The notes below the pieces were generated by a model. That model was given only the letters and a program-made list of their open reading frames with translations. It ran no database searches and had not been told where the DNA came from. From a bacterium (GTDB taxonomy: Bacteria; Planctomycetota; JAFGQW01), in the NCBI GenBank assembly GCA_030426805.1, contig JAUHXU010000001.1, positions 1,489,030 through 1,553,029 of the forward strand: a stretch of 64,000 nucleotides of DNA. The letters are read 5' to 3'. The translations under genes were made by a program, and so were the position numbers. Below are positions 50,850 to 58,581 of this stretch, one piece after another. Numbering within the stretch: the first letter of the stretch is position 1; each line of letters begins with the position of its first letter.

Positions 50850-50889
50850 TCCTACAGGTTGTAGTAGACTCTACTACACAATGTCGTAG
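50850..50889. promoter_or_regulatory. Tandem BlaI-type operators
   Basis: Two inverted repeats lie side by side. The first is CTACA-GGT-TGTAG (50852-50864, perfect). The second is CTACTACA-CAA-TGTCGTAG (50871-50889, 7 of 8 pairs). Both have ACA/TGT half-sites three bases apart, as in BlaI/MecI operators. A further overlapping palindrome GTAGTAG-ACT-CTACTAC spans 50861-50877. The site starts six bases from the repressor ATG and also precedes the divergent glycosyltransferase gene. Confidence 0.85.
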
Positions 50890-50958
50890 CCGCAATCCCG
50901 ATTCCCGAAGAAAGTCGCGACCCTGGACCCGGGGGCCGCGGGCGGATACCCCTCCGGC

Positions 50959-52020
50959 ATGTCCCGCGCCCGCCCGATCCGCGTCGCCCACGTGCTCGAG
51001 TTCCCGAGCGTTGCCGGCGGTGAACGCTCGCTGCTCGCCGTGCTGGCGGCATTCGACCGGCGGTCCGTCGCGTCGATCGTCGTCGCGCCGGAGAACGGAC
51101 CGCTCGCACCGGCGGTGCGCGCGCTCGGCGTGGACGTGGTCGCGACCCTCGACGCCGCCGGCCCGATCGACGTCGTGCACGCGAACTCGCTGACGACGGC
51201 CATCCGGATCGCACCGACGACGACGGCGGTCCCGTCGATCGCGCACGTGCGCGACATCATGCGCCTCGGCGCAACGCGACGCGACGCGCTCCTCACGCAC
51301 GACGCGATCATCGCGGTCTCGCACGCGACCGCCGATGCGCTCGCCGAACAGGGCGTGCCGCGCGACCGCATCGACGTGATCCACAACGGCATCGACGTGC
51401 CGCCGCCGCTCGATGCACCGGGGCGCCGCGACGTGCGGGCGACGCTCGGCATCCCGGTCGACACACCGCTCGTCGGCAACGTCGGCCAGATCTGCCTGCG
51501 GAAGGCGCAGGACGTGTTCCTCGATGCCGCGGCGCGCGTCGCGGCACGTGACCCGCGCCCGCACTTCGTCCTGCTCGGCGAGCGCTTCTCGCGAAAGCCG
51601 GAGAGCGTCGACTACGAACGGACGCTCCGCGAGCGCGCCGCCGCCCCACCGCTCGCCGGCCGCGTGCACTTCCCCGGCTGGCGCGACGACGCGCGCACGT
51701 GGATCGCCGCGTTCGACGTGCTCGCGCACACGGCGCATCAGGAGCCGCTCGGCCGCGTGCTGCTCGAGGGGCTCGCCGCGGGCACGCCGATCGTCGCGAC
51801 CGACGTCGGCGGGACCCGCGAGATCGTCGACGACACCATCGCCCGGCTCGTGCCTCGCGGCGACGACGCCGCGATCGCGACCGCGATCGAACGGGCCTTG
51901 GCCGCGCCGGATGACGCGCGTTCCGCGCGGCGCGACGCGGCCCGTGATCGCTTCTCCGTCGATGCGTGCGCGACGGCGCTCGCCGCGCACTACCGAAGGC
52001 TCACATGTAGACGACCTTGA
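50959..52020 (+). CDS. Glycosyltransferase family 4 protein
   Basis: This 353-aa protein starts at ATG 50959. It is a GT-B fold glycosyltransferase of family 4: an N-terminal VAHVLEFPSVAGGERSLLAVL, IDVVHANSLTTAI and AIIAVSHATADAL, a linker IDVIHNGIDVP, then a C-terminal VGNVGQICLRKAQDVFLDAA, HFVLLGERF and VLAHTAHQEPLGRVLLEGLAAGTPIVATDVGG. The E-x7-E-type motif (EPLGRVLLEG) contacts the nucleotide-sugar. It probably adds a sugar to a cell-surface glycan. No SD is present; TACCCC stands six bases before the ATG. It is divergent from the BlaI-type gene. Confidence 0.92.
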   Translation: MSRARPIRVAHVLEFPSVAGGERSLLAVLAAFDRRSVASIVVAPENGPLAPAVRALGVDVVATLDAAGPIDVVHANSLTTAIRIAPTTTAVPSIAHVRDIMRLGATRRDALLTHDAIIAVSHATADALAEQGVPRDRIDVIHNGIDVPPPLDAPGRRDVRATLGIPVDTPLVGNVGQICLRKAQDVFLDAAARVAARDPRPHFVLLGERFSRKPESVDYERTLRERAAAPPLAGRVHFPGWRDDARTWIAAFDVLAHTAHQEPLGRVLLEGLAAGTPIVATDVGGTREIVDDTIARLVPRGDDAAIATAIERALAAPDDARSARRDAARDRFSVDACATALAAHYRRLTCRRP

Positions 52021-52096
52021 GATCAGGAAATTGCTTCGCCGGCTGCTTCCCTCTGATAGCATTGGACTTATGGATAGAGAACCGGAGAGAAGCACG

Positions 52097-52573
52097 ATGG
52101 AAAACGAGAGCAGGCCCGCCGGAGCGACCATCCGGCGGATCGCGTTCTGGGACCTCCGCTCGATCGTCGAGATCGAGGAGGCGTCGTACAACACCCCGTG
52201 GGACAAGGACCAGCTCGAGAGCCTCCTGATCCAGCCCGAGGTCGAAGGATGGGGCCTCTACGTGGACGGCAAGATCCACGCCTACGCGATCCTGCGCTAC
52301 CGCACCCGGCACGCGTTCGTCGAGACGCTGACCGTGCACCCCGAGCATCGCCGCACCGGGTTCGCGACGAACCTGATGACGCACGTGTCGCAACGCGTCG
52401 CAAACCGCGGGTCGCGCTCCCTCGTGCTCGAGGTCCACGAGGGAAACCTCGCCGCACAGTTGTTCTACAAGGGGCTCGGCTTCTCGGTGATCAAGGTGAT
52501 GCACGGCTACTTCGACGACGGCGCGGACGGCTACCTGTTCTCGCGTCGCGTGCCCCAGACGCAGAGCGCCTGA
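52097..52573 (+). CDS. rimI: Ribosomal protein alanine N-acetyltransferase (RimI-type GNAT)
   Basis: This 158-aa protein is read from ATG 52097, with GGAGAG nine bases upstream; ATG 52070 is in frame but lacks an SD. It is a GNAT fold with the RimI pattern: IRRIAFWDLRSIVEIEEASYNTPWDKDQL near the start, the acetyl-CoA loop VHPEHRRTGFATNLM (Q/RxxGxA-like) and LEVHEGNLAAQLFYKGLGF. RimI acetylates the N-terminus of ribosomal protein S18 in E. coli; many homologues act on other N-termini. The final ~15 residues (DDGADGYLFSRRVPQ) are normal for the family. Confidence 0.85.
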   Translation: MENESRPAGATIRRIAFWDLRSIVEIEEASYNTPWDKDQLESLLIQPEVEGWGLYVDGKIHAYAILRYRTRHAFVETLTVHPEHRRTGFATNLMTHVSQRVANRGSRSLVLEVHEGNLAAQLFYKGLGFSVIKVMHGYFDDGADGYLFSRRVPQTQSA

Positions 52574-52580
52574 CCGTCGG

Positions 52581-53813
52581 TCACGCGCTCGCGATCGCGC
52601 GCGCAGCCGCCCGTCCCGTGCAGAACGCCGCCTGCAAGTTGTAGCCGCCGAGTCGGCCGTCGTAGTCGAGCACCTCGCCGGCGATCCAGAGCCCCGGCAC
52701 AAGCGACGACGCCATCGTGTCTTGATCCACTTCGGCGAGCGGCACGCCACCCGCGGTGACCTCCGCCTTCGCGAAGCCGAGCGTCCCGTCGACGCGAAGT
52801 CGTGTCGCCTTGATCGCGCGCACGAGGGCGTCGCGCTCGGCGACCGGCAGTTCCGCGGCTCGTCGCTCCTCCGGCACGCCGACGTCGCGTAACAGCGCGA
52901 TCACGAGCCGCTCGGGCAACCACTCGGCGACGACGCGGGCGATCCGCGTCCGCCCGAGTGCATGCGCGTCGCGCAGTCGGGCGCGGACCGCCTCGAGCGG
53001 CACCTCGGGCAACCAGTCGATGTCGACCCATCGCTTCGCCAGCCGAGCCGCCGCGCCGCCCAAGTCCAACGCCGCGGGCCCCGAAAGGCCCTTGTGCGTG
53101 AGCAGCAGCGGCCCGTGCGACTCGACGCACACCGTGTCGTCCGTGTTCACGAGGCGCGTCCGCACCGCGGCGAGCGACACGCCGGACAGTTCGCGCACCC
53201 ACGGCGCGTCGACGACGAGCGGTACGAGCGCCGGCACCGGCTCGACGATCGAGTGACCGAGTTCCCGCGCGAACCCGTAGCCGTCGCCGGTCGTGCCGGT
53301 CTTCGGATAGCTGCGCCCGCCGGTCGCGATCAGCAACCGCGAGCAGTGCACCTCGCCGTCCGGCGTCGTGATCGCGAAGCCGCGCCGCGTCCGTTCGACA
53401 CCGCGAGCCGGGGCGTCCGTGCGAATCGCCGCGCCCGCCGCGATCGCATCACGCTCGAGCGCGTTGCGGACGTCCTTCGCGCTGCGCGAGACCGGCCACA
53501 CCTTCTCCCACTCGCCGACGTAGGTCGGCACGCCGATGCGGTCGAAGTGCCGGCGCACGGCCTTCGGCGAGAAGCGCTTCATCGACGGTGTCAGCCAGGG
53601 GCGCGCGGCACCGTAGCCCTCGAGCATCCGGTTCACGCTGCACTCGTGGGTGAGGTTGCAGTGCCCCCCGCCCGCGATCAGGATCTTGATCCCGGTCTGG
53701 CGCCCCTTCTCGAGCACGAGTGTGTCGACCCCGGCCGCCGCGGCGGTGCCCGCGGCGACGAGCCCGGCAGCACCGGCGCCGAGGATGCACAGGTCGACGG
53801 TCGTGTCGCTCAT
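52581..53813 (-). CDS. BaiN/HI0933 family FAD-dependent oxidoreductase
   Basis: This 410-aa protein starts at ATG 53813. An N-terminal dinucleotide-binding motif (CILGAGAAGLVAAGTAAAAGV, then VLEKG) is followed by the HI0933 signature KILIAGGGHCNLTHE, then LLIATGGRSYPKTGTTGDGYGFA, HGPLLLTHKGLSGPAALDL, and the C-terminal GLWIAGEVLDYDGRLGGYNLQAAFCTGRAA. The family binds FAD and NAD(P). One member, BaiN, reduces bile-acid intermediates, but most are uncharacterised. Its stop lies eight bases from the convergent rimI stop. Confidence 0.94.
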   Translation of the reverse strand: MSDTTVDLCILGAGAAGLVAAGTAAAAGVDTLVLEKGRQTGIKILIAGGGHCNLTHECSVNRMLEGYGAARPWLTPSMKRFSPKAVRRHFDRIGVPTYVGEWEKVWPVSRSAKDVRNALERDAIAAGAAIRTDAPARGVERTRRGFAITTPDGEVHCSRLLIATGGRSYPKTGTTGDGYGFARELGHSIVEPVPALVPLVVDAPWVRELSGVSLAAVRTRLVNTDDTVCVESHGPLLLTHKGLSGPAALDLGGAAARLAKRWVDIDWLPEVPLEAVRARLRDAHALGRTRIARVVAEWLPERLVIALLRDVGVPEERRAAELPVAERDALVRAIKATRLRVDGTLGFAKAEVTAGGVPLAEVDQDTMASSLVPGLWIAGEVLDYDGRLGGYNLQAAFCTGRAAARAIASA

Positions 53814-54079
53814 CGAGAATCGTTGTAACCGATCGGGCTTCCCGACGACATCAAGGGCACCGGGCTTCGGCGGACGACGGAAACCCGATGACGATCATGA
53901 CGCCACGGTTCCCAAGTCCATGCGCGAGCGCGTCCGGCGCGCTCACGCTCCCTCCAACGGTGTCTCGCATCTCCAACTCGATCTCTCACTCCACACCCAC
54001 TCGCTTCCGCCGCCGGAGCCCGGCATTTCTTCGGCGGCTCGCCACGGGCTGCGGCGTAGCGGGGCCTCGCGACGACCGG

Positions 54080-54085
54080 TATAGT
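54080..54085 (+). promoter_or_regulatory. -10 element giving a likely leaderless transcript
   Basis: TATAGT stands six bases before ATG 54092 and no SD is present. The geometry would start transcription at the A of the ATG. The -35 region is poor, so the call is tentative. Confidence 0.45.
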
Positions 54086-54091
54086 CTCCCG

Positions 54092-55108
54092 ATGCCCCGC
54101 TTCGCCCGCCCGCGGCACGTCGCCGCTCTCCTCCTCGTCGCCTGCTTCAGCGCCGGCTGCACGTCGTTCGGCGACGGACCGGGGCCGGTCGGCCCCGCGC
54201 CGATCCGCTCCGCGCACCCGGTGACGATGACGCTCCTCGACTTCGAGGTGCGCTCGGCGCGCACGCAGGCCGCCGGCGAGATCGGCTGGGACGTCAGCGT
54301 GGACTACACGAGCATGTTCCAGCTGCGCGCGGAGAACGGGACGACCGTGTCGTTCGACGGCGAGTGGACGCGCGTCGAGTTCGACCTGCGCTTCGGCATC
54401 ACCGACCGGCTCGAGGTGTTCGCGGCCGTGCCGATCCTCTACACGTCGAGCGGGTTTCTCGACGCGACGATCGAAGGCTACCACGACCTCTTCGACTTCA
54501 ACCAAGACGGACGCGACGAGAATCCGCGCGACCAGTTCGCAGCCGAAATCTCGAAGAACGGGACCGTCGCCTGGCGACTCGAGGAGGACCGTCTCGGCTT
54601 CGGCGACGTCCCGGTCGGGCTCGCGTTCGCCGCGGTCCGCGAGGACGACGTCGCACCGGGTGTGCTCCTGCGCGGGGCGGTCGAGATCCCGGTCGGCCGC
54701 GAGAGCGCCGGCTTCGGCAACGGCGAGCTCGACGTGGGGATCGGCGTCGTCGTCGAGAAGACGCTCGGCCCGATCACGGCGACGCTCGGCGGCGACTGGG
54801 CGTGGGTCGGGCGGCCACGCTCGATGGACGGAACCGGCGTGGACCTCGAGGACTTCGGCGCCGCGTTCGCACACGTGGAGGTCGGGATCACCGATGCGCT
54901 GCGCGGCCTCGTCGGGCTCGACTACACCGGCCAGTCGCTCCGCGGCCTCGACGTCCGCGAGGGGACCCGCGATCAGCTCATGCTGTCGATCGGCGGCGCG
55001 CTCCGCATCGGCGAGCGCACCGCGGTGCGCTTCGACTTCACCGAGGACCTGATCGGCGACGTCTCCCCGGACTTCACCGCGCGCCTCGGCATCTCCGTCG
55101 GCTTCTGA
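54092..55108 (+). CDS. DUF3187 family lipoprotein
   Basis: This 338-aa protein starts at ATG 54092 (MPRFARPRHVAALLLVACF); upstream open frame is not protein-like. The lipobox FSAGC predicts lipid anchoring. The rest is alternating beta strands ending in a C-terminal aromatic (LGISVGF), as in outer-membrane beta-barrels. DUF3187 features include RVEFDLRFGITDRLEVFAAVPILYTSSGFLDATIEGYHDLF, LLRGAVEIPVGRESAGFG and FAHVEVGITDALRGLVGLDY. It is probably an outer-membrane or surface beta-barrel of unknown cargo. Confidence 0.85.
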   Translation: MPRFARPRHVAALLLVACFSAGCTSFGDGPGPVGPAPIRSAHPVTMTLLDFEVRSARTQAAGEIGWDVSVDYTSMFQLRAENGTTVSFDGEWTRVEFDLRFGITDRLEVFAAVPILYTSSGFLDATIEGYHDLFDFNQDGRDENPRDQFAAEISKNGTVAWRLEEDRLGFGDVPVGLAFAAVREDDVAPGVLLRGAVEIPVGRESAGFGNGELDVGIGVVVEKTLGPITATLGGDWAWVGRPRSMDGTGVDLEDFGAAFAHVEVGITDALRGLVGLDYTGQSLRGLDVREGTRDQLMLSIGGALRIGERTAVRFDFTEDLIGDVSPDFTARLGISVGF

Positions 55109-55160
55109 GCGCCTCCCCGGCGACGTCGGCGAAACCGTACCGTTTTTATCCGGTCTTCTC

Positions 55161-55188
55161 TTGATCGATCGGCGCTTGGATCTAATCT
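55161..55188 (+). promoter_or_regulatory. Putative promoter of the calcium-loop protein gene
   Basis: TTGATC (55161-55166) and TAATCT (55183-55188) are spaced 16 bases in an AT-rich stretch upstream of ATG 55270. A small stem GTTTG/CAAAC follows at about 55219-55234. Confidence 0.4.
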
Positions 55189-55269
55189 CCAATCGTTCGA
55201 TTGCTCCATACACCACCTGTTTGACTTGCCAAACTTCGGGCCGCCCCGACCCGAGAGAGGACTCGACCG

Positions 55270-56775
55270 ATGCGATCCTTCCCGCGCACGGCCGCGCTGT
55301 TGTCGACCCTGACGGTCGCGACGATCACCGGTGCCCAGGACATTCCGTTCCGGACGATGGGCGACTTCTACGTCACCGACCGGACCAACGACGAGGTCTA
55401 CCGCTTCACCGACGCCAACGGCGACGGCGACGTCCAAGACGCCGGCGAGCAGACCGTCTTCTACGATGCGTCGAGCCCCGGCCCGGACTTGTCGAACCCG
55501 CAAGCCCTCACGGTCGACCCGGCCACCGGCGATCTGATCGTCGCCGACGCGACGCTCGACATCGTGTTGCGGCTGCGCGACCGAAACGGCGACGGCGACG
55601 CGAACGACGCGAACGAGTACTCGGTGATCTACGACAACACCGGCGCGATCCCGCTCGGCGCGGTCAACGCGCTGTGCTTCGACGGCAGCGGCGCGCTGTT
55701 CCTGTGCGTCGCGGGACAGGGCTCGGCGCCGGCCGATCAGATCCTGCGCCTCGTCGACGGCAACGCCGACGGCGACATGCTCGACGCCGGCGAGGCGACG
55801 GTCTACCTCGACAACAGCGCGGCATCGGGCGCGTGGCTCGCGGTCCCCGCCGCGATGACGATCCGGCGCGGCGCACTCTACGTCGCCGACCTGAATGCGT
55901 CGCCCGACTCGATCCTCCGGATCGAGGACCTGAACAACGACGGCGACGCGCTCGATGCGGGCGAGGCGAAGCGGTGGGCGGCACCGAAAGCGGCCGGCGC
56001 GAACAGCATGTGGAGCCTCGAGTTCGACTTCTTCAGCGACGCGCTCTACGGCATGGGGCTCACGACCGACAACGTCTACCGCTTCGAGGACAAGGACCGC
56101 GACGGTGATGCGCTCGACAGCGGCGAGGCGACGGTCTGGTTCGACTCGGCCAACAACGCGTCGAACGTCGCGATCGGGACGTCGTTCTCGCTGACGACGG
56201 TGCCCACCGCACTCGGCGTCGTCTACGTCAGCGACCACTCCAACGACATCGTCTACCGGATGCAGGACGTGAACCTCGACGGCGACGCGAACGACGCCGG
56301 CGAAGTCACGGTCTACGCGCAGAACACCGGGACACCGCCGCTCGCGCGGCCGCTCGGCACGCTGCGGGACTGCGTGTTCGCGCCGGCCGGTGTGCTCGTG
56401 GCCGCACAGGTGGAACCGTCGATCGGCACCGTCGCATCGTGGGGCATCGACGACGCGATCGGCGCGGGGCTCCCCTACGCGGCCTCGATCAGCCTCGGCA
56501 ACTCCGGGATCCCGCTGCCGAGCCCGGACGTGCGGACGATCCCGCTCAGCCCCGATCCGCTGTTCGGGCTCGCGCTCACCGGCCAGCTTCCGCTGCTGCA
56601 GGGCGGCGTCGGCACGCTCGACGCGAACGGCCAGAGTGCCCTGATCCTGACGATCCCGAACGCACCCGGCCTCATCGCGGTGACGCTGCACCTCGCGTTC
56701 GTGACGCTCGACCCGCAGTCGCCGAGCGGCGTGCGGACCGTGTCGCGGCCGCAGTCGGCGACGATCGCGCCGTAG
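55270..56775 (+). CDS. Secreted six-repeat calcium-loop propeller protein with shared C-terminal domain (copy B)
   Basis: This 501-aa protein starts at ATG 55270 with a purine-rich GAGAGAGG upstream. A signal peptide ends ITGAQ. The body contains six repeats of the pattern [RY]F/L-x-D-x-[ND]-x-DGD-x2-D-A/S-G/N-E: DANGDGDVQDAGE, DRNGDGDANDANE, DGNADGDMLDAGE, DLNNDGDALDAGE, DKDRDGDALDSGE and DVNLDGDANDAGE. Each acidic loop resembles an EF-hand/dockerin calcium site and is preceded by beta strands, so a six-bladed propeller with a calcium loop per blade is likely. The last ~100 residues are the shared C-terminal domain (GTLDANGQSA, FVTLDPQSPSGV). Probably extracellular. Confidence 0.87.
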   Translation: MRSFPRTAALLSTLTVATITGAQDIPFRTMGDFYVTDRTNDEVYRFTDANGDGDVQDAGEQTVFYDASSPGPDLSNPQALTVDPATGDLIVADATLDIVLRLRDRNGDGDANDANEYSVIYDNTGAIPLGAVNALCFDGSGALFLCVAGQGSAPADQILRLVDGNADGDMLDAGEATVYLDNSAASGAWLAVPAAMTIRRGALYVADLNASPDSILRIEDLNNDGDALDAGEAKRWAAPKAAGANSMWSLEFDFFSDALYGMGLTTDNVYRFEDKDRDGDALDSGEATVWFDSANNASNVAIGTSFSLTTVPTALGVVYVSDHSNDIVYRMQDVNLDGDANDAGEVTVYAQNTGTPPLARPLGTLRDCVFAPAGVLVAAQVEPSIGTVASWGIDDAIGAGLPYAASISLGNSGIPLPSPDVRTIPLSPDPLFGLALTGQLPLLQGGVGTLDANGQSALILTIPNAPGLIAVTLHLAFVTLDPQSPSGVRTVSRPQSATIAP

Positions 56776-56791
56776 ATCGCGCGTCTGCGGC

Positions 56792-58087
56792 TCAGCGTTT
56801 TCGCTTGTCGCGCAGCAGGTTCTGATCCGCGACGCGCCGCATGGCCGCGACGAAGCGGTCGATCTCGTCGAACGTCGTGTAGACGTTCGGCGAGACGCGT
56901 ACGCCGCGGTAGTCCGGGTGGTCGATCGCCGCGACGAGGATGCGGTGGTCGCGCCACAGGTGCGACGCGAGCTTGCCGGGCTCGACGCCTTCGATCTCGA
57001 CGGTCGCGATCGCGCCGGCGCGACCGGGCTTGCGGCACGTGTGCACGCGGATCCGGTCGTGGGCGTCGAGCGGATCGGCCCAGCGGTCCCGCAATCGGAC
57101 GAGACGATCGAACTTGCGCTCGGCGCCGATCCCCTGGTGCAGCGCGAGCGCTTCGGCGACCGCGAGCTGCGCCGCGTACGGGTGCGTGCCGATCTCCTCG
57201 AACTTGCGGATGTCGTCGTCCTGCTTCGCGTCGGCGGCCATCAGGGGCCAGAGCGACTCGATCTTGTCGCGGCGCACGTAGAGCAGGCCGGTGCCGAGCG
57301 GCGCGGTGAGCCACTTGTGCAGACTCGTCGCGTAGTAGTCGCACTCGAGATCGCGCAGCGAGAACGGCACATGCGCGAGTGCATGCGCACCGTCGACGAT
57401 CACCGGCACGCCATGCTCGCGAGCCATCGCGACGATCGCCTTGATCGGCAGCACCTGGCCGTTCGAGAAGACGACGTGGCTCGTGAGGATCAGCTTCGTC
57501 TTCTTCGTGATCCCACGGCGAAACGCATCGACGATCGCATCGGTGTCGTCGTCCATGCCGCGTAGGGACACCTGGTTGTAGACGATCCCCTCGCGACGCG
57601 CACGCTGCTTGAACGTGTTGACCATCCGCGGGTAGTCGCGATCCGACGTGATCACCTCGTCGCCGCGAGCGAGGTCGATCCCGAGCTGGCAGATCTGCAA
57701 CCCCTCCGACGCATTGCGGACGAGTGCGATCTCCTCGCGGTCGGCCCCGAACGCGCGCGCGAGTTGGCCGCGCACCGCTTCGAGGCGCGGCTTCTGCACC
57801 TGCCACAGCGCGCGCGGCGGCGGGATCGTGTTGACGAAGTCGAGGTGGCGCGCCATCGCGGCCTGAACGGTCGCCGGCGCCGGGCTCGCCCCGCCGTTGT
57901 TCAGGTTGACGATGCCGCGGTCGACCGTGTAGGCGTTCTGCAGCTCGAACCAGAATCGCTCGTCATCGGCGTTCGCGTCCGGGAACGCTGCGCACGCAGC
58001 CGCCGCCGCACGCGGATCGCACAACGCGGCCGCGACCGGCGCCGCGACCCACGGCATCGCAGCGAGAAACTCACGACGACTCGGCAT
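56792..58087 (-). CDS. Tat-exported class V aminotransferase-fold PLP enzyme
   Basis: This 431-aa protein starts at ATG 58087, with GAGGAGGTG upstream. The N-terminus SRREFLAAMPWVAAPVAAAL is a twin-arginine signal, so the folded enzyme is exported. The fold is the class V aminotransferase/NifS type, close to isopenicillin N epimerase-like proteins: VNLNNGGASPAP, LVRNASEGLQICQLGIDL, VPVIVDGAHALAHVPF, and the PLP lysine Lys258 in YYATSLHKWLTAPLG. It probably carries out an epimerisation, lyase or transamination step in the periplasm. Its 3' end lies 17 bases from that of the convergent propeller gene. Confidence 0.9.
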   Translation of the reverse strand: MPSRREFLAAMPWVAAPVAAALCDPRAAAAACAAFPDANADDERFWFELQNAYTVDRGIVNLNNGGASPAPATVQAAMARHLDFVNTIPPPRALWQVQKPRLEAVRGQLARAFGADREEIALVRNASEGLQICQLGIDLARGDEVITSDRDYPRMVNTFKQRARREGIVYNQVSLRGMDDDTDAIVDAFRRGITKKTKLILTSHVVFSNGQVLPIKAIVAMAREHGVPVIVDGAHALAHVPFSLRDLECDYYATSLHKWLTAPLGTGLLYVRRDKIESLWPLMAADAKQDDDIRKFEEIGTHPYAAQLAVAEALALHQGIGAERKFDRLVRLRDRWADPLDAHDRIRVHTCRKPGRAGAIATVEIEGVEPGKLASHLWRDHRILVAAIDHPDYRGVRVSPNVYTTFDEIDRFVAAMRRVADQNLLRDKRKR

Positions 58088-58152
58088 CGCTCACCTCCTC
58101 GCCCCGGATTCTACGCGTTCGCCGTGTGCACGCCACGACCTGACCGAAACTC

Positions 58153-58198
58153 CGGACAAATCGCCGCCTGCAACGCGTTGCACCCGGCGAATTGTCCG
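58153..58198. repeat. Nested hairpin element 2
   Basis: Arms 58153-58166 (CGGACAAATCGCCG) and 58185-58198 pair at 13 of 14 positions. They enclose a perfect 14-base palindrome, TGCAACGCGTTGCA (58169-58182). It lies after the lipoprotein gene ending at 58249 and before the PLP enzyme start (both minus strand). The layout is like element 1 at 11563. Confidence 0.75.
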
Positions 58199-58248
58199 AA
58201 GACCCGGCCACGCCACACGCTCCGGTGCGATGGCGATCGGACGCTCGG

Positions 58249-58581
58249 TCAGCCATCGGCGAGTGACGCGGCGATGTCCTCGGCGAGAACGCGCGCCTTG
58301 GAGCCGAGCTTCGTCGCCGCCGAATAGCGGCCGCCCTCGAACGCGGCGTCGCCGCGGTCCTTGAGTTCGCGTGCGAGTTGCAAGCGCTCCCGATCGGCCG
58401 ATCCCAAGTCGGACGCCCGGATGGCCTCGAGTGCGGTCCCCGCCGCGTCGAGCGCCGCGCGCGCATCACCGCGCGCCTCGGTCGACTCGACCGGCCGCAG
58501 CGGCGGCGGGTTCGCGCGGTCACGAGTCCCCGCGCACCCCGCGCCGATCGCGATCACGCATGACAGCAACAGGATCTTCAT
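58249..58581 (-). CDS. Small helical lipoprotein co-transcribed with the sensor kinase
   Basis: This 110-aa protein starts at ATG 58581, overlapping the kinase stop as ATGA, with GAGGAG upstream. The lipobox IGAGC gives Cys16 as the lipid site. The mature part is ~90 residues of charged helix (ARGDARAALDAAGTALEAIRASDLGSADRERLQLARELKDRGDAAFEGGRYSAATKLGSKARVLAEDI), with a TPR-like half near the end. Translation coupling to the kinase suggests it helps signal sensing at the envelope. Family not recognised. Confidence 0.8.
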   Translation of the reverse strand: MKILLLSCVIAIGAGCAGTRDRANPPPLRPVESTEARGDARAALDAAGTALEAIRASDLGSADRERLQLARELKDRGDAAFEGGRYSAATKLGSKARVLAEDIAASLADG

